Counted from the first letter of the stretch, positions 1-6,617 are shown. The stretch: 10,558 bases of DNA from CABHOJ01 sp965649545 (GCA_965649545.1 CBFGLF010000062.1:1-10558); one strand, 5' to 3'. Made by a program: numbers and translations. Notes: generated from the sequence alone by a model not told the origin.

Positions 1-1161
1 GGTCGCCAAGGTGTCTCGCCGCAGGATCATGTCATCGCCGACCGCTTGCGCAAGAGCCAGCGTCCGGTGCTGCTCGCTGTCAACAAGACCGAAGGTATCC
101 AGCGCGCGATCGCCAGCGCCGAGTTCCATGAACTTGGACTGGGTGATCCGCTTTCCATCTCCTCGGCCCATGGTGAAGGTGTTCGTGACCTCGTCGAGCT
201 GGCGCTGGAGAGTGTGCCTGAAGCCCCTGAGGAAGCACCTGAGGAAGAGGCGGGCAGGCATCCCAAGATCGCCATCGTCGGTCGTCCGAATGTAGGGAAA
301 TCCACTTTGGTCAATGCCTTGCTCGGTGAAGAGCGCGTCATCGCGTTCGACCAGCCCGGCACCACCCGCGACTCCATCCACATCGAACTGGAGCGTGGCG
401 GCAAGCATTACACCATCATCGACACGGCCGGTGTGCGCAAGCGCGGCAAGGTGACGGAAGCCATCGAGAAATTCTCGGTCATCAAGACCATTCAGGCGAT
501 CGAAGAGGCCAATGTGGCCGTACTGGTCGTGGACGCCCAGGAAGGCATCACCGAGCAGGACGCCCATGTCTCGGCTTATATCCTGGATAGTGGGCGTGCA
601 CTGGTCGTCGCCATCAATAAATGGGATGGCCTCGAAGACGACCGTCGCGACTGGATCAAGCGTGAGATCGATCGCAAACTGCAATTCCTGGACTTTGCCC
701 AGTTCCATTACATCTCGGCGCTCAAGAAGAAAGGGTTGCCCGAGTTGTTCAAGTCCATCGATGTCGCTTACAAGGCCGCGATGGCGAAGCTATCGACACC
801 ACAGCTGACACGCGTGCTCGAGGATGCCGTCACGTTGCATCAACCGCCCATCAGCAAGAACATCCGTCCCAAACTGCGTTACGCCCATCAGGGCGGCAGC
901 AACCCGCCCATCATCGTGATTCACGGCAACCATGTGGACGGCATTCGCGATAACTACATCAAGTTCCTGGAAAAGACGTTCCGCAAGGCCTTCCAGTTGA
1001 CGGGCACGCCTTTACGCATCCAGTTCAATCAGGGCGAGAATCCGTTCGCGCAGCGCGAGAACAAGCCGAAACGGGGCGAAGGGATCGTCAGTATGCGAAG
1101 AAGGAAGACGGCACAGCGGGCAGAGTTGAAAGCCCGTAAAACCAAGGACGACAAGCGCTGA
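1..1161 (+). CDS. der: Ribosome-assembly GTPase Der (EngA), 5' end missing
   Basis: Der is a tandem-G-domain GTPase that binds the 50S subunit and is needed for its late assembly. The reading frame is open from the first base, so the gene starts before the window; the TTG at 46 is internal. What remains is the end of G domain 1 (G4 motif NKTE at 82-93, then a SISSAHGEGV segment), an acidic linker rich in Pro and Glu (about 211-255), the complete G domain 2 with P-loop GRPNVGKS (280-303), DTAG (421-432) and NKWD (616-627), and the KH-like C-terminal domain with a basic end (RRRK, then KARKTKDDKR). The 386 visible residues against about 490 in E. coli mean roughly 80-105 residues, including the first P-loop, are lost. 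Asp is replaced by Glu in the first G4 motif; I recall this as common in betaproteobacterial Der, so it is probably lineage-typical. Family assignment is very secure. Confidence 0.97.
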   Translation, partial: GRQGVSPQDHVIADRLRKSQRPVLLAVNKTEGIQRAIASAEFHELGLGDPLSISSAHGEGVRDLVELALESVPEAPEEAPEEEAGRHPKIAIVGRPNVGKSTLVNALLGEERVIAFDQPGTTRDSIHIELERGGKHYTIIDTAGVRKRGKVTEAIEKFSVIKTIQAIEEANVAVLVVDAQEGITEQDAHVSAYILDSGRALVVAINKWDGLEDDRRDWIKREIDRKLQFLDFAQFHYISALKKKGLPELFKSIDVAYKAAMAKLSTPQLTRVLEDAVTLHQPPISKNIRPKLRYAHQGGSNPPIIVIHGNHVDGIRDNYIKFLEKTFRKAFQLTGTPLRIQFNQGENPFAQRENKPKRGEGIVSMRRRKTAQRAELKARKTKDDKR

Positions 1162-1177
1162 TATCGCGCTTTCTAAG

Positions 1178-1214
1178 TCAACCGACGGCGCATCTCAACA
1201 CCGCCATCGGTTGA
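1178..1214. terminator. Hairpin between convergent der and bamD
   Basis: Arms TCAACCGA (1178-1185) and TCGGTTGA (1207-1214) are perfectly complementary. After one C/A mismatch, GGCG (1187-1190) pairs with CGCC (1202-1205), leaving an 11-base loop. The hairpin starts 16 bases after the der stop and ends 10 bases short of the bamD stop, so it could end both transcripts. There is no T-run on either side, so it is not a canonical intrinsic terminator; an mRNA 3'-end stabiliser is the alternative. Confidence 0.5.
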
Positions 1215-1224
1215 ACCTACTGCA

Positions 1225-2028
1225 TCAATACAAGCTTTCCCAGAATTTCCACCACACGCGCTGATCGCCGGGCGTACCGGTGGCCAGCATCTTGCTGTTG
1301 GGATAGTTGGTTTGCAGTACGCGGTTGGTATCGCTCTTGAGGTCGTCCATGCCGAGCAAGTCATAGGCGCTGATCAGGATCACCAAGGCCTCTTCGACGC
1401 TACTGGAATCCGGGTAGACTTCGATGACGTACTTGGCGCGGTTGATGGCTGCCACGTAGGCGGTACGTTTCATGTAGTAGCGCGCGACATGAAGCTCATG
1501 CTGTGCCAGGGCATTGACCAGGTAGGACATGCGCAAGGTCGCATCCTTGACGTAACGACTGTTCGGATAGCGCGTCACCAGTTCCTTAAGGGCGCCGAAG
1601 GACTCGCGCATGGATTTCGGATCGCGATCGCTGATCTGTTGCTTGGTCAGTTTTTCGACCACGCCACGTTCCGTGAACGTCGCCAGGCCCTTGATGTAAT
1701 AGGCGTAGTCGATATTCGGATGATTCGGATGCAGTTTGATGAAACGGTCCGCAGCAGCGATACATGAGGCTGGGTCGTTCTTTTTGTAATAAGCGTAGGC
1801 GATCTCAAGTTGTGCCTGGGTGGCATAACGGCCGTGGGGATAACGGGATTCCAGCGTCTGGAAGTACTTGATGGCTTTTTCATAGTCCTTGCTGCGCATC
1901 TTGTCTTCGGCTTCCGAGAAGATCCGTTGCACCGGCCAGCCCTTGGTCTCGTCGACCTCTGTCGGCGCCCCGAAAATGGCGCAACCGCTCAGCCAGAGCA
2001 CTGCAATTAACGCTAAACTATGCTTCAT
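1225..2028 (-). CDS. bamD: Outer-membrane assembly lipoprotein BamD
   Basis: BamD is the essential lipoprotein of the BAM complex, which inserts beta-barrel proteins into the outer membrane; it sits on the periplasmic face and contacts BamA. The 267-residue product begins with a lipoprotein signal peptide: a short Lys/His n-region, a hydrophobic stretch, then lipobox LSGC with lipidated Cys16. The mature part is TPR-like (for example AIKYFQTLESRYPHGRYATQ, and AYDLLGMDDL near the end), as expected for its TPR repeats. The frame stays open 22 codons further upstream to 2094, but ATG 2028 is preferred. It places the signal peptide at the N-terminus, has GGGG about 8 bases upstream, and has a TATAAT (minus strand, 2061-2056) between it and the upstream alternative. 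It diverges from rluD, as in E. coli (yfiO/rluD). Length is slightly above E. coli BamD (245). Confidence 0.95.
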   Translation of the reverse strand: MKHSLALIAVLWLSGCAIFGAPTEVDETKGWPVQRIFSEAEDKMRSKDYEKAIKYFQTLESRYPHGRYATQAQLEIAYAYYKKNDPASCIAAADRFIKLHPNHPNIDYAYYIKGLATFTERGVVEKLTKQQISDRDPKSMRESFGALKELVTRYPNSRYVKDATLRMSYLVNALAQHELHVARYYMKRTAYVAAINRAKYVIEVYPDSSSVEEALVILISAYDLLGMDDLKSDTNRVLQTNYPNSKMLATGTPGDQRVWWKFWESLY

Positions 2029-2055
2029 TGAATCAGCCCCAAAAAAGTTCAAAAG

Positions 2056-2061
2056 ATTATA
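2056..2061 (-). promoter_or_regulatory. Putative -10 box of bamD promoter
   Basis: On the minus strand this reads TATAAT, about 28 bases upstream of the bamD ATG, giving a predicted leader of roughly 20 bases. The matching -35 would fall inside the first codons of rluD, and no good hexamer is seen there. The whole bamD-rluD gap is only 37 bases, so the control elements of each gene must overlap the start of the other. Confidence 0.5.
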
Positions 2062-2065
2062 ACCG

Positions 2066-3121
2066 ATGACCCAGTCCACTCCTATCACTCTCACTATTCC
2101 GCACGACCTCGGCGGGCAAAGGCTGGATCAGGCCCTGCAGCAGTTGCTGCCGGAGTACTCCCGATCCAGGCTGCAGGCCTGGATCAAGGAAGGGCTGGTC
2201 AAGCTGGGCGATCAGCCCGTCACCGCGAAACTCAAGGTCTGGGGTGGCGAGCAAGTCACCGTAACGCCACAGATCGCTCCTTCTGACCACCCCTTCAAGC
2301 CTGAGGATATCGCCCTCGATGTCGTCTACGAAGATGAGGATATCCTGGTCATCAACAAGCCGGCAGGCCTGGTGGTGCATCCTGCTGCCGGTAACTGGGA
2401 GGGCACTTTGCTCAATGGGCTGTTGCATCATGCGCCCAGCCTTGAGCAAGTGCCGCGTGCAGGCATCGTCCATCGCCTGGACAAGGACACCAGTGGCTTG
2501 CTGGTCGTCGGCAAGAGCCTCGAAGCGCAAACCAGCCTGGTGCGTCAGCTGCAGGCGAGGACGGTGAAGCGTGAGTACCGCGCCATCGTCTGGGGCCAGA
2601 TCTGGCGTAACGGCACTGTCGACCAGCCGATCGGTCGCCACCCGCATGCCAGGACCAAGATGGCGGTCAACCGGATGGGTAAGCCTGCCGTCACCCGTTA
2701 TGAAGTGCTCGAACGTTTCGCCGTACATACATACATGCGATGCCTGCTGGAAACCGGGCGCACCCACCAGATCCGCGTCCATATGCAACACCTGCAAGCA
2801 CCCATCGTCGGGGATCCGGTCTACGGCATCCGTGGCATCATCCCGCATCGATTCATGACCGATGTGCTGTTCGATGCCGTACAAGGATTCAAGCGCCAGG
2901 CATTGCACGCCATCCGGCTGGGGCTGGTACATCCTGCAAGTGGCCAACCCATGGAATGGCAGATCGACTTGCCGGCGGACATGAAGTTGCTGCTCGAAGC
3001 CATGCGTCACGAAGATCCAGTGACGGACGAGGCATTCGCCTACGACATGCTGGATGAAGATGACGCAGATGACGAGTTCCTGGACGGCGACGATCTGGAC
3101 GAGGACGAAGACCTTGAGTGA
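2066..3121 (+). CDS. rluD: 23S rRNA pseudouridine synthase RluD
   Basis: RluD converts uridines 1911, 1915 and 1917 in helix 69 of 23S rRNA to pseudouridine (E. coli numbering), which supports ribosome assembly and function. The 351-residue product has an N-terminal S4-type RNA-binding domain (about residues 17-80; GGQRLDQALQQLLPEYSRSR), then the RluA-family catalytic domain with HRLDKDTSGLLV at 136-147. The catalytic Asp falls at residue 139, the same number as in E. coli RluD. RTHQIRVHMQHLQAPIVGDP further on is the second family hallmark. The product is about 25 residues longer than E. coli RluD because of a very acidic C-terminal tail: about 16 of the last 23 residues are Asp or Glu. There is no clear Shine-Dalgarno before ATG 2066, but the frame and the S4 domain support this start. 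It overlaps pgeF by 8 bases, so the two are probably co-transcribed. RluC is the main alternative; motif numbering and the bamD/pgeF context favour RluD. Confidence 0.94.
   Translation: MTQSTPITLTIPHDLGGQRLDQALQQLLPEYSRSRLQAWIKEGLVKLGDQPVTAKLKVWGGEQVTVTPQIAPSDHPFKPEDIALDVVYEDEDILVINKPAGLVVHPAAGNWEGTLLNGLLHHAPSLEQVPRAGIVHRLDKDTSGLLVVGKSLEAQTSLVRQLQARTVKREYRAIVWGQIWRNGTVDQPIGRHPHARTKMAVNRMGKPAVTRYEVLERFAVHTYMRCLLETGRTHQIRVHMQHLQAPIVGDPVYGIRGIIPHRFMTDVLFDAVQGFKRQALHAIRLGLVHPASGQPMEWQIDLPADMKLLLEAMRHEDPVTDEAFAYDMLDEDDADDEFLDGDDLDEDEDLE
3101..3116 (+). promoter_or_regulatory. RBS and TTG start of pgeF inside rluD
   Basis: GAGG at 3101-3104 lies 9 bases before TTG 3114-3116. This start gives a protein that opens SELQLIVPDWPAP, with the conserved His at residue 71 as in E. 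coli YfiH. The upstream ATG at 3054 in the same frame would add 20 residues that are only an out-of-frame reading of the acidic rluD tail. Translational coupling to rluD is likely. Confidence 0.65.
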
Positions 3122-3851
3122 ACTGCAGCTGATCGTTCCGGATTGGCCTGCGCCAGAGAATATCCGGGCCCTGCAGACGACACGGCTGGGTGGTGTCAGC
3201 GATAGTCCTTATCTCTCCCTCAACCTGGGTGACCACGTCGGTGACGAACCGATGCGGGTGGCAGCCAACCGGCAGCGCTTGAACGCGTGGCTACCGAGCG
3301 AACCGGTATGGTTGCGACAGGTACACGGTAAGACGGTCGCGCATGTCGAGCAAGCGAGTTGTCTCCCGCAAGCGGATGCCGCGGTCGCGAGCAGTGCGAA
3401 TGCGGTCTGTGTGGTGATGACGGCTGATTGCCTGCCTTTGCTGATCTGCGACCGCGCTGGTAGCCGGGTCGCCGCGGTGCATGCAGGATGGCGCGGGCTG
3501 CAGGTCGGCGTGATCGAGGCGGCTGTGGCAGAGATGCAAGCGCAGCCGGCCGACCTGCTCGTATGGCTCGGTCCGGCGATCGGTCCGCAGGCATTCGAAG
3601 TCGGGACGGAAGTCAGGGACGCGTTCACCCAAGTGGACGCCGAGGCTTCGAATGCCTTCGTGCGGACGGGGGAGCAAAAGTGGCTGGCCGATATCTACCT
3701 GCTGGCAAAACAGCGATTGGGGCGCATGGGCATCACGGCAGTCTATGGCGGGGACCTATGCACTTACACCGACTCGGCACGGTTCTTCTCCTATCGTCGC
3801 GATGGCGTCACCGGCCGCATGGCCTCGATGATCTGGATCGCTGGCGAATAG
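3114..3851 (+). CDS. pgeF: Peptidoglycan editing factor PgeF (YfiH/laccase-domain family)
   Basis: Members of this family (DUF152, formerly called multicopper polyphenol oxidoreductases) are cytoplasmic metal-dependent enzymes. E. coli YfiH/PgeF limits wrongly built UDP-MurNAc precursors carrying L-Ser in place of L-Ala, and some homologues act on purine nucleosides. From the TTG start the product has 245 residues (E. coli 243). The three putative zinc-site residues are present: His71 in LRQVHGKTV, Cys106 in MTADCLPLLICD and His123 in AVHAGWRGL. The conserved GPAIGPQAFEVG and C-terminal GDLCTYTDSARFFSYRRDG segments are also present. It overlaps the rluD stop by 8 bases, the usual rluD-pgeF pairing. 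The exact physiological substrate in this organism cannot be told from sequence. Confidence 0.93.
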   Translation: MSELQLIVPDWPAPENIRALQTTRLGGVSDSPYLSLNLGDHVGDEPMRVAANRQRLNAWLPSEPVWLRQVHGKTVAHVEQASCLPQADAAVASSANAVCVVMTADCLPLLICDRAGSRVAAVHAGWRGLQVGVIEAAVAEMQAQPADLLVWLGPAIGPQAFEVGTEVRDAFTQVDAEASNAFVRTGEQKWLADIYLLAKQRLGRMGITAVYGGDLCTYTDSARFFSYRRDGVTGRMASMIWIAGE

Positions 3852-3891
3852 CATTGCCAAATAGTAGCGCCTCTTCAGCGGGTCCCTCGTT

Positions 3892-3897
3892 TATAAT
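3892..3897 (+). promoter_or_regulatory. Putative -10 box of the ZIP transporter gene
   Basis: A consensus TATAAT lies 28 bases before the ATG, which predicts a leader of about 20 bases. No good -35 sits 16-18 bases upstream (GCCTCT at 3869-3874 is the register), so the promoter may need an activator or be weak. No Zur-like or other clear palindrome is visible in the 73-base gap. Confidence 0.55.
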
Positions 3898-3924
3898 GCT
3901 GTTTTTCCAAAATATGGGTGCTTG

Positions 3925-4725
3925 ATGCCCTTGTCCGATATGTCGACGCTTTCCTGGATCATCACGGCCAGCCTTCTGGGAGGCGTACTCAGCGTACTCA
4001 GTGCAGGTTTCATGGCGTTCAACGCCCGCCGCGCCTGGATCCCCATGCTCATCAGTTATGCCATCGGAGCCTTGCTGGGGGCGGTGTTCCTGGAGATCCT
4101 GCCGCACGCGCTGCACGAATCCGGCAACATCGAAGCCATGGCGGCTACGGTGCTGTTAGGCATCCTGCTGTTCTTCATCCTGGAAAAACTGGTGCTCTGG
4201 CGCCATTGCCATGGCGATGAATGCGAAGTACACGTGGGCCATGAGTCGCATGTGCATGACAAGGATCATCACGACCATGGTCGCAGCGGCATGATGATCA
4301 TGGTGGGCGACACCTTCCACAACTTCGTCGACGGCATCTTGATCGCTGCAGCGTTCATGATCGACATCAAACTCGGTGTGGTCACCGCTTTAGCTATCAT
4401 CGCCCACGAGATCCCACAGGAAGTCGGGGACTTCCTGATCCTGTTGCATTCGGGTTATAGCAAGAAACAGGCACTGATCTTCAACCTGTTCTCCAGCCTA
4501 GCGACCCTGGTTGGCGGCTTGCTTGGGTATTTCGCATTGCAGACGGTCCAGAGCTGGATCCCGACCATCCTCGGGCTGGCGGCTGCGAGCATGATCTATG
4601 TGGCTGTCGCGGATCTCATCCCCGGTTTGCACAAGCGCACGGAATTGAAGGCCACGGTTCAGCAGGTGGTGTTGATCGGCCTAGGGATCGGTTCGATCTG
4701 GCTGGTCAAGTGGCTGCTCGACTGA
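3925..4725 (+). CDS. ZIP-family divalent metal (probably zinc) transporter
   Basis: ZIP proteins import Zn2+ or related metals across the inner membrane. The 266-residue product is mostly hydrophobic, with about eight predicted helices. A His-rich cytoplasmic loop lies between helices 3 and 4 (residues 94-118, eight His plus Cys, Asp and Glu). The transport-site motifs are both visible: HNFVDG in TM4 (His132, Asn133, Asp136) and HEIPQE in TM5 (His161, Glu162, Glu166). ATG 3925 is chosen because GGGTG sits just upstream; an adjacent TTG (3922) and an in-frame ATG (3940) are less likely. It has its own -10 box, so it is probably separate from pgeF. The last 45 bases overlap the 3' end of the convergent small gene. 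Direction and metal preference (Zn, Fe, Mn or Cd) cannot be read from sequence; zinc is the family default. Confidence 0.9.
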   Translation: MPLSDMSTLSWIITASLLGGVLSVLSAGFMAFNARRAWIPMLISYAIGALLGAVFLEILPHALHESGNIEAMAATVLLGILLFFILEKLVLWRHCHGDECEVHVGHESHVHDKDHHDHGRSGMMIMVGDTFHNFVDGILIAAAFMIDIKLGVVTALAIIAHEIPQEVGDFLILLHSGYSKKQALIFNLFSSLATLVGGLLGYFALQTVQSWIPTILGLAAASMIYVAVADLIPGLHKRTELKATVQQVVLIGLGIGSIWLVKWLLD

Positions 4726-4911
4726 TGCCGCTTCATCGGCTTCTTTGGCGAGGCGATTACGTCGACGCTGTGGCGTCGAGAATAGCCAGATGAACAGGGC
4801 GCAGGGTATCAGCCCGTAGAACAGGAAAGTCAGAACACCCGCCACCACGCTGCGTTCGGTGGCGGCCATCATGAGTGTGACGTAGAGCCACGCGATTGCA
4901 ACGATATACAT
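4681..4911 (-). CDS. Small two-helix inner-membrane protein, function unknown
   Basis: This 76-residue product has two predicted membrane helices (about residues 2-17 and 22-44; YIVAIAWLYVTLMMAAT, then VVAGVLTFLFYGLIPCALFI), followed by a basic cluster (QRRRNR) and an Asp/Glu-rich soluble tail. The helix order and basic cluster suggest both termini lie in the cytoplasm. I recall similar short proteins annotated only as hypothetical in betaproteobacteria, but cannot name a family. The start ATG is 15 bases from the divergent rimO ATG, and the 3' end overlaps the ZIP gene by 45 bases including its stop. The Shine-Dalgarno is poor (TGGA). The clean membrane-protein composition, rather than a mirror of rimO or the ZIP gene, argues that it is a real gene. 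Confidence 0.7.
   Translation of the reverse strand: MYIVAIAWLYVTLMMAATERSVVAGVLTFLFYGLIPCALFIWLFSTPQRRRNRLAKEADEAASVEQPLDQPDRTDP
4762..4779. other. GC-rich hairpin downstream of the ZIP gene
   Basis: TCGACGC (4762-4768) and GCGTCGA (4773-4779) are perfectly complementary around the loop TGTG, 36 bases after the ZIP stop and within the codons for the basic cluster of the convergent small gene. It may terminate or protect the ZIP transcript. No T-run follows, so this is tentative. Confidence 0.3.
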
Positions 4912-4926
4912 GGATGTCCAGAGTTT

Positions 4927-6255
4927 ATGAGTAAATCAGTCCCTAAAGTCGGTTTTGTCTCCTTGGGCTGTCCCAAGGCCTCTTCCGATTCAGAACGCAT
5001 TCTCACGCAATTGCGTGCTGAAGGCTATGAGATCTCCGGTTCTTACGAAGATTCCGACCTGGTCGTGGTCAACACCTGCGGCTTCATCGACAGCGCGGTG
5101 GCCGAATCGCTCGACGCCATTGGCGAAGCCCTGAACAAGAACGGTAAGGTCATCGTCACTGGATGCCTGGGAGCGAAGTCAGATGTGGTGCAGACAGCCC
5201 ATCCGAGCGTGCTGGCCGTGACCGGACCGCATGCCATGGAAGAGGTGATGGGCCATGTGCACGACCACCTGCCCAAACCACACGACCCCTATACCGACCT
5301 CGTTCCGCCGCAGGGCATCCGCCTGACACCCAAGCATTACGCCTACCTCAAGATATCCGAAGGCTGTAACCACCGTTGCAGTTTTTGCATCATCCCTTCG
5401 ATGCGTGGCGATCTGGTGAGCCGGCCGATCGGTGAAGTGATGAACGAAGCAGAGAACCTGGTCAATGCCGGCGTCTCCGAGATCCTCGTCATCTCCCAGG
5501 ACACCAGTGCCTATGGGGTGGACGTCAAATACCGCACGGGTTTCTGGAATGGCCGGCCGATCAGGACGCGCATGACGGAGCTGGCAAAAGGGTTGGGAGA
5601 GCTAGGTGTCTGGGTGCGCATGCATTACGTCTATCCGTATCCGCATGTGGACGAGATCATCCCCCTGATGGCGGACGGCCTGATCCTGCCATACCTCGAT
5701 GTGCCGTTTCAGCATGCCAGTCCTCGTATCCTCAAGGCCATGAAGCGCCCGGCCAGCAGCGAGAACAACCTTGCCCGTATCAACGCCTGGCGCGAGGTCT
5801 GTCCGGATATCACGATTCGCAGCACGTTCATCGTCGGTTTTCCGGGTGAGACCGATGAGGACTTCGAGATGCTGCTCGATTTCATGCAGGAAGCCCAGCT
5901 CGACCGCGTCGGCTGTTTCGCTTACTCGGCTGTCGATGGCGCCGCCGCCAACCAGCTCGCGGATCCGGTACCGGAATCGCTCAAGCAGGAGCGCCTCGCG
6001 CGGTTTATGGAGGTACAGGAAGAGATCAGCGCCAACAAGCAGCGCAACAAGATCGGGCGCATCGAAATGGTGTTGGTCGACGAGGTCGAAGGGGATGTCG
6101 CGATCGGCCGTACCAGCGCAGATGCGCCGGAGATCGACGGTGTGGTACACCTTGCCGATGCGGATGGCTTGATGCCGGGGGATCTGGTCGAAGTCGAGAT
6201 CACCGGCTCGGATGGCCACGACCTCTGGGCTGCGCCACCCAGTAGGGACGATTAG
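4927..6255 (+). CDS. rimO: Ribosomal protein S12 methylthiotransferase RimO
   Basis: RimO is a radical-SAM enzyme with two 4Fe-4S clusters that methylthiolates the conserved Asp of ribosomal protein S12 (Asp89 in E. coli). The 442-residue product (E. coli 441) has the N-terminal MTTase domain with cluster cysteines Cys15 (SLGCPKA), Cys51 (VNTCGF) and Cys80 (TGCLGA). The radical-SAM motif CNHRCSFC follows (Cys147, Cys151, Cys154), then the rest of the TIM-barrel core (DVPFQHASPRILKAMKRP, STFIVGFPGETDEDF), and a C-terminal TRAM domain (about residues 375-440). The RimO-type SLGCPKA and length separate it from the tRNA enzyme MiaB. The Shine-Dalgarno is weak (AGAG close to the ATG), but the start matches the family. 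It diverges from the small membrane gene across 15 bases and meets the next gene tail to tail with a 3-base overlap. Confidence 0.97.
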   Translation: MSKSVPKVGFVSLGCPKASSDSERILTQLRAEGYEISGSYEDSDLVVVNTCGFIDSAVAESLDAIGEALNKNGKVIVTGCLGAKSDVVQTAHPSVLAVTGPHAMEEVMGHVHDHLPKPHDPYTDLVPPQGIRLTPKHYAYLKISEGCNHRCSFCIIPSMRGDLVSRPIGEVMNEAENLVNAGVSEILVISQDTSAYGVDVKYRTGFWNGRPIRTRMTELAKGLGELGVWVRMHYVYPYPHVDEIIPLMADGLILPYLDVPFQHASPRILKAMKRPASSENNLARINAWREVCPDITIRSTFIVGFPGETDEDFEMLLDFMQEAQLDRVGCFAYSAVDGAAANQLADPVPESLKQERLARFMEVQEEISANKQRNKIGRIEMVLVDEVEGDVAIGRTSADAPEIDGVVHLADADGLMPGDLVEVEITGSDGHDLWAAPPSRDD

Positions 6256-6590
6256 CTGAATAGGTCCGGGATCACCGGACTGGGGCGTTCCGAATCGGCG
6301 CGATCTTCCAGAAAGTCCAGCGTATAAGGGCAGCGCGTAGGTTTACGGGCTGCCTTTCTCTTTTTGCCGCTCGGTATGTCGGTATTGATATAGGGGGTCT
6401 GGCTGATGCGCAGATAGCCTGAGGTACGTAACTTGTGCGCAGTGGTTTCGAACAGGCTCAGGGGGTTATCGATATTCTGTAGGGTGATGACGTCCTTCTT
6501 GACCTTGAGGACGTTGTACATCACGAACTTGGCGCCGCTCTGTTTCCCGTAAATTTCACCGGTATTGATATCACCTGGATGAATGTCCAC
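6252..6590 (-). CDS. Unrecognised 112-residue protein
   Basis: I do not recognise this protein. It begins at GTG 6590, preceded by a well-placed GGGAG (6600-6596, 5 bases away), which is good evidence of translation. The first 65 or so residues have the alternating pattern of a small beta-barrel (KFVMYNVLKVKKDVITLQNI, then HKLRTSGYLRIS). A basic patch follows (GKKRKAARKPTR), and the Pro/acid-rich C-terminus is probably disordered. There is no signal peptide or membrane helix, so it is probably cytoplasmic; the basic patch could bind nucleic acid, but that is inference. A candidate promoter lies upstream (TTGTAG, 17 bases, TATGAT). The stop overlaps the rimO stop by 3 bases on the opposite strand. 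It is the next gene downstream of the TetR gene on the same strand, but a terminator separates them. Confidence 0.72.
   Translation of the reverse strand: MDIHPGDINTGEIYGKQSGAKFVMYNVLKVKKDVITLQNIDNPLSLFETTAHKLRTSGYLRISQTPYINTDIPSGKKRKAARKPTRCPYTLDFLEDRADSERPSPVIPDLFS
6264..6280. other. Hairpin just after the rimO stop
   Basis: GTCCGG (6264-6269) pairs perfectly with CCGGAC (6275-6280) around the 5-base loop GATCA, starting 8 bases after the rimO stop and lying in the last codons of the convergent gene. It could mark the rimO mRNA end. It has no T-run and a short stem, so confidence is low. Confidence 0.3.
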
Positions 6591-6595
6591 GTTGG

Positions 6596-6600
6596 CTCCC
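6596..6600 (-). promoter_or_regulatory. Shine-Dalgarno deciding a GTG start
   Basis: On the minus strand this is GGGAG, 5 bases before GTG 6590. No ATG in the frame has a comparable site; the first internal Met is about 24 residues in. Confidence 0.7.
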
Positions 6601-6617
6601 GACTATCGATTGGACGC

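Noticed and set aside
1312..1767. 151-codon plus-strand frame opposite bamD
   Set aside because: It mirrors BamD codons; the lipobox and TPR content on the minus strand are decisive.
2029..2094. N-terminal extension of BamD starting at 2094
   Set aside because: It would bury the lipoprotein signal peptide 22 residues in and overlaps the rluD start and the bamD -10 box.
2057..3010. 317-codon minus-strand frame opposite rluD
   Set aside because: It lies wholly antisense to a well-supported rluD, has no domain I recognise, and would end inside the bamD promoter region.
3054..3113. ATG 3054 as the start of pgeF
   Set aside because: The extra 20 residues are an out-of-frame reading of the acidic rluD tail; the TTG at 3114 restores the family length and His71 numbering.
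3854..3859. TTGCCA as the -35 for the ZIP promoter
   Set aside because: The spacer to TATAAT would be 32 bases, far too long.
4896..4910. TTGCAA and TATACA upstream of rimO as a promoter
   Set aside because: The two hexamers are only 3 bases apart, and neither has a partner at a usable distance.
5602..6219. 205-codon minus-strand frame opposite rimO
   Set aside because: Antisense shadow of the radical-SAM and TRAM coding sequence; no ribosome site or family signal.
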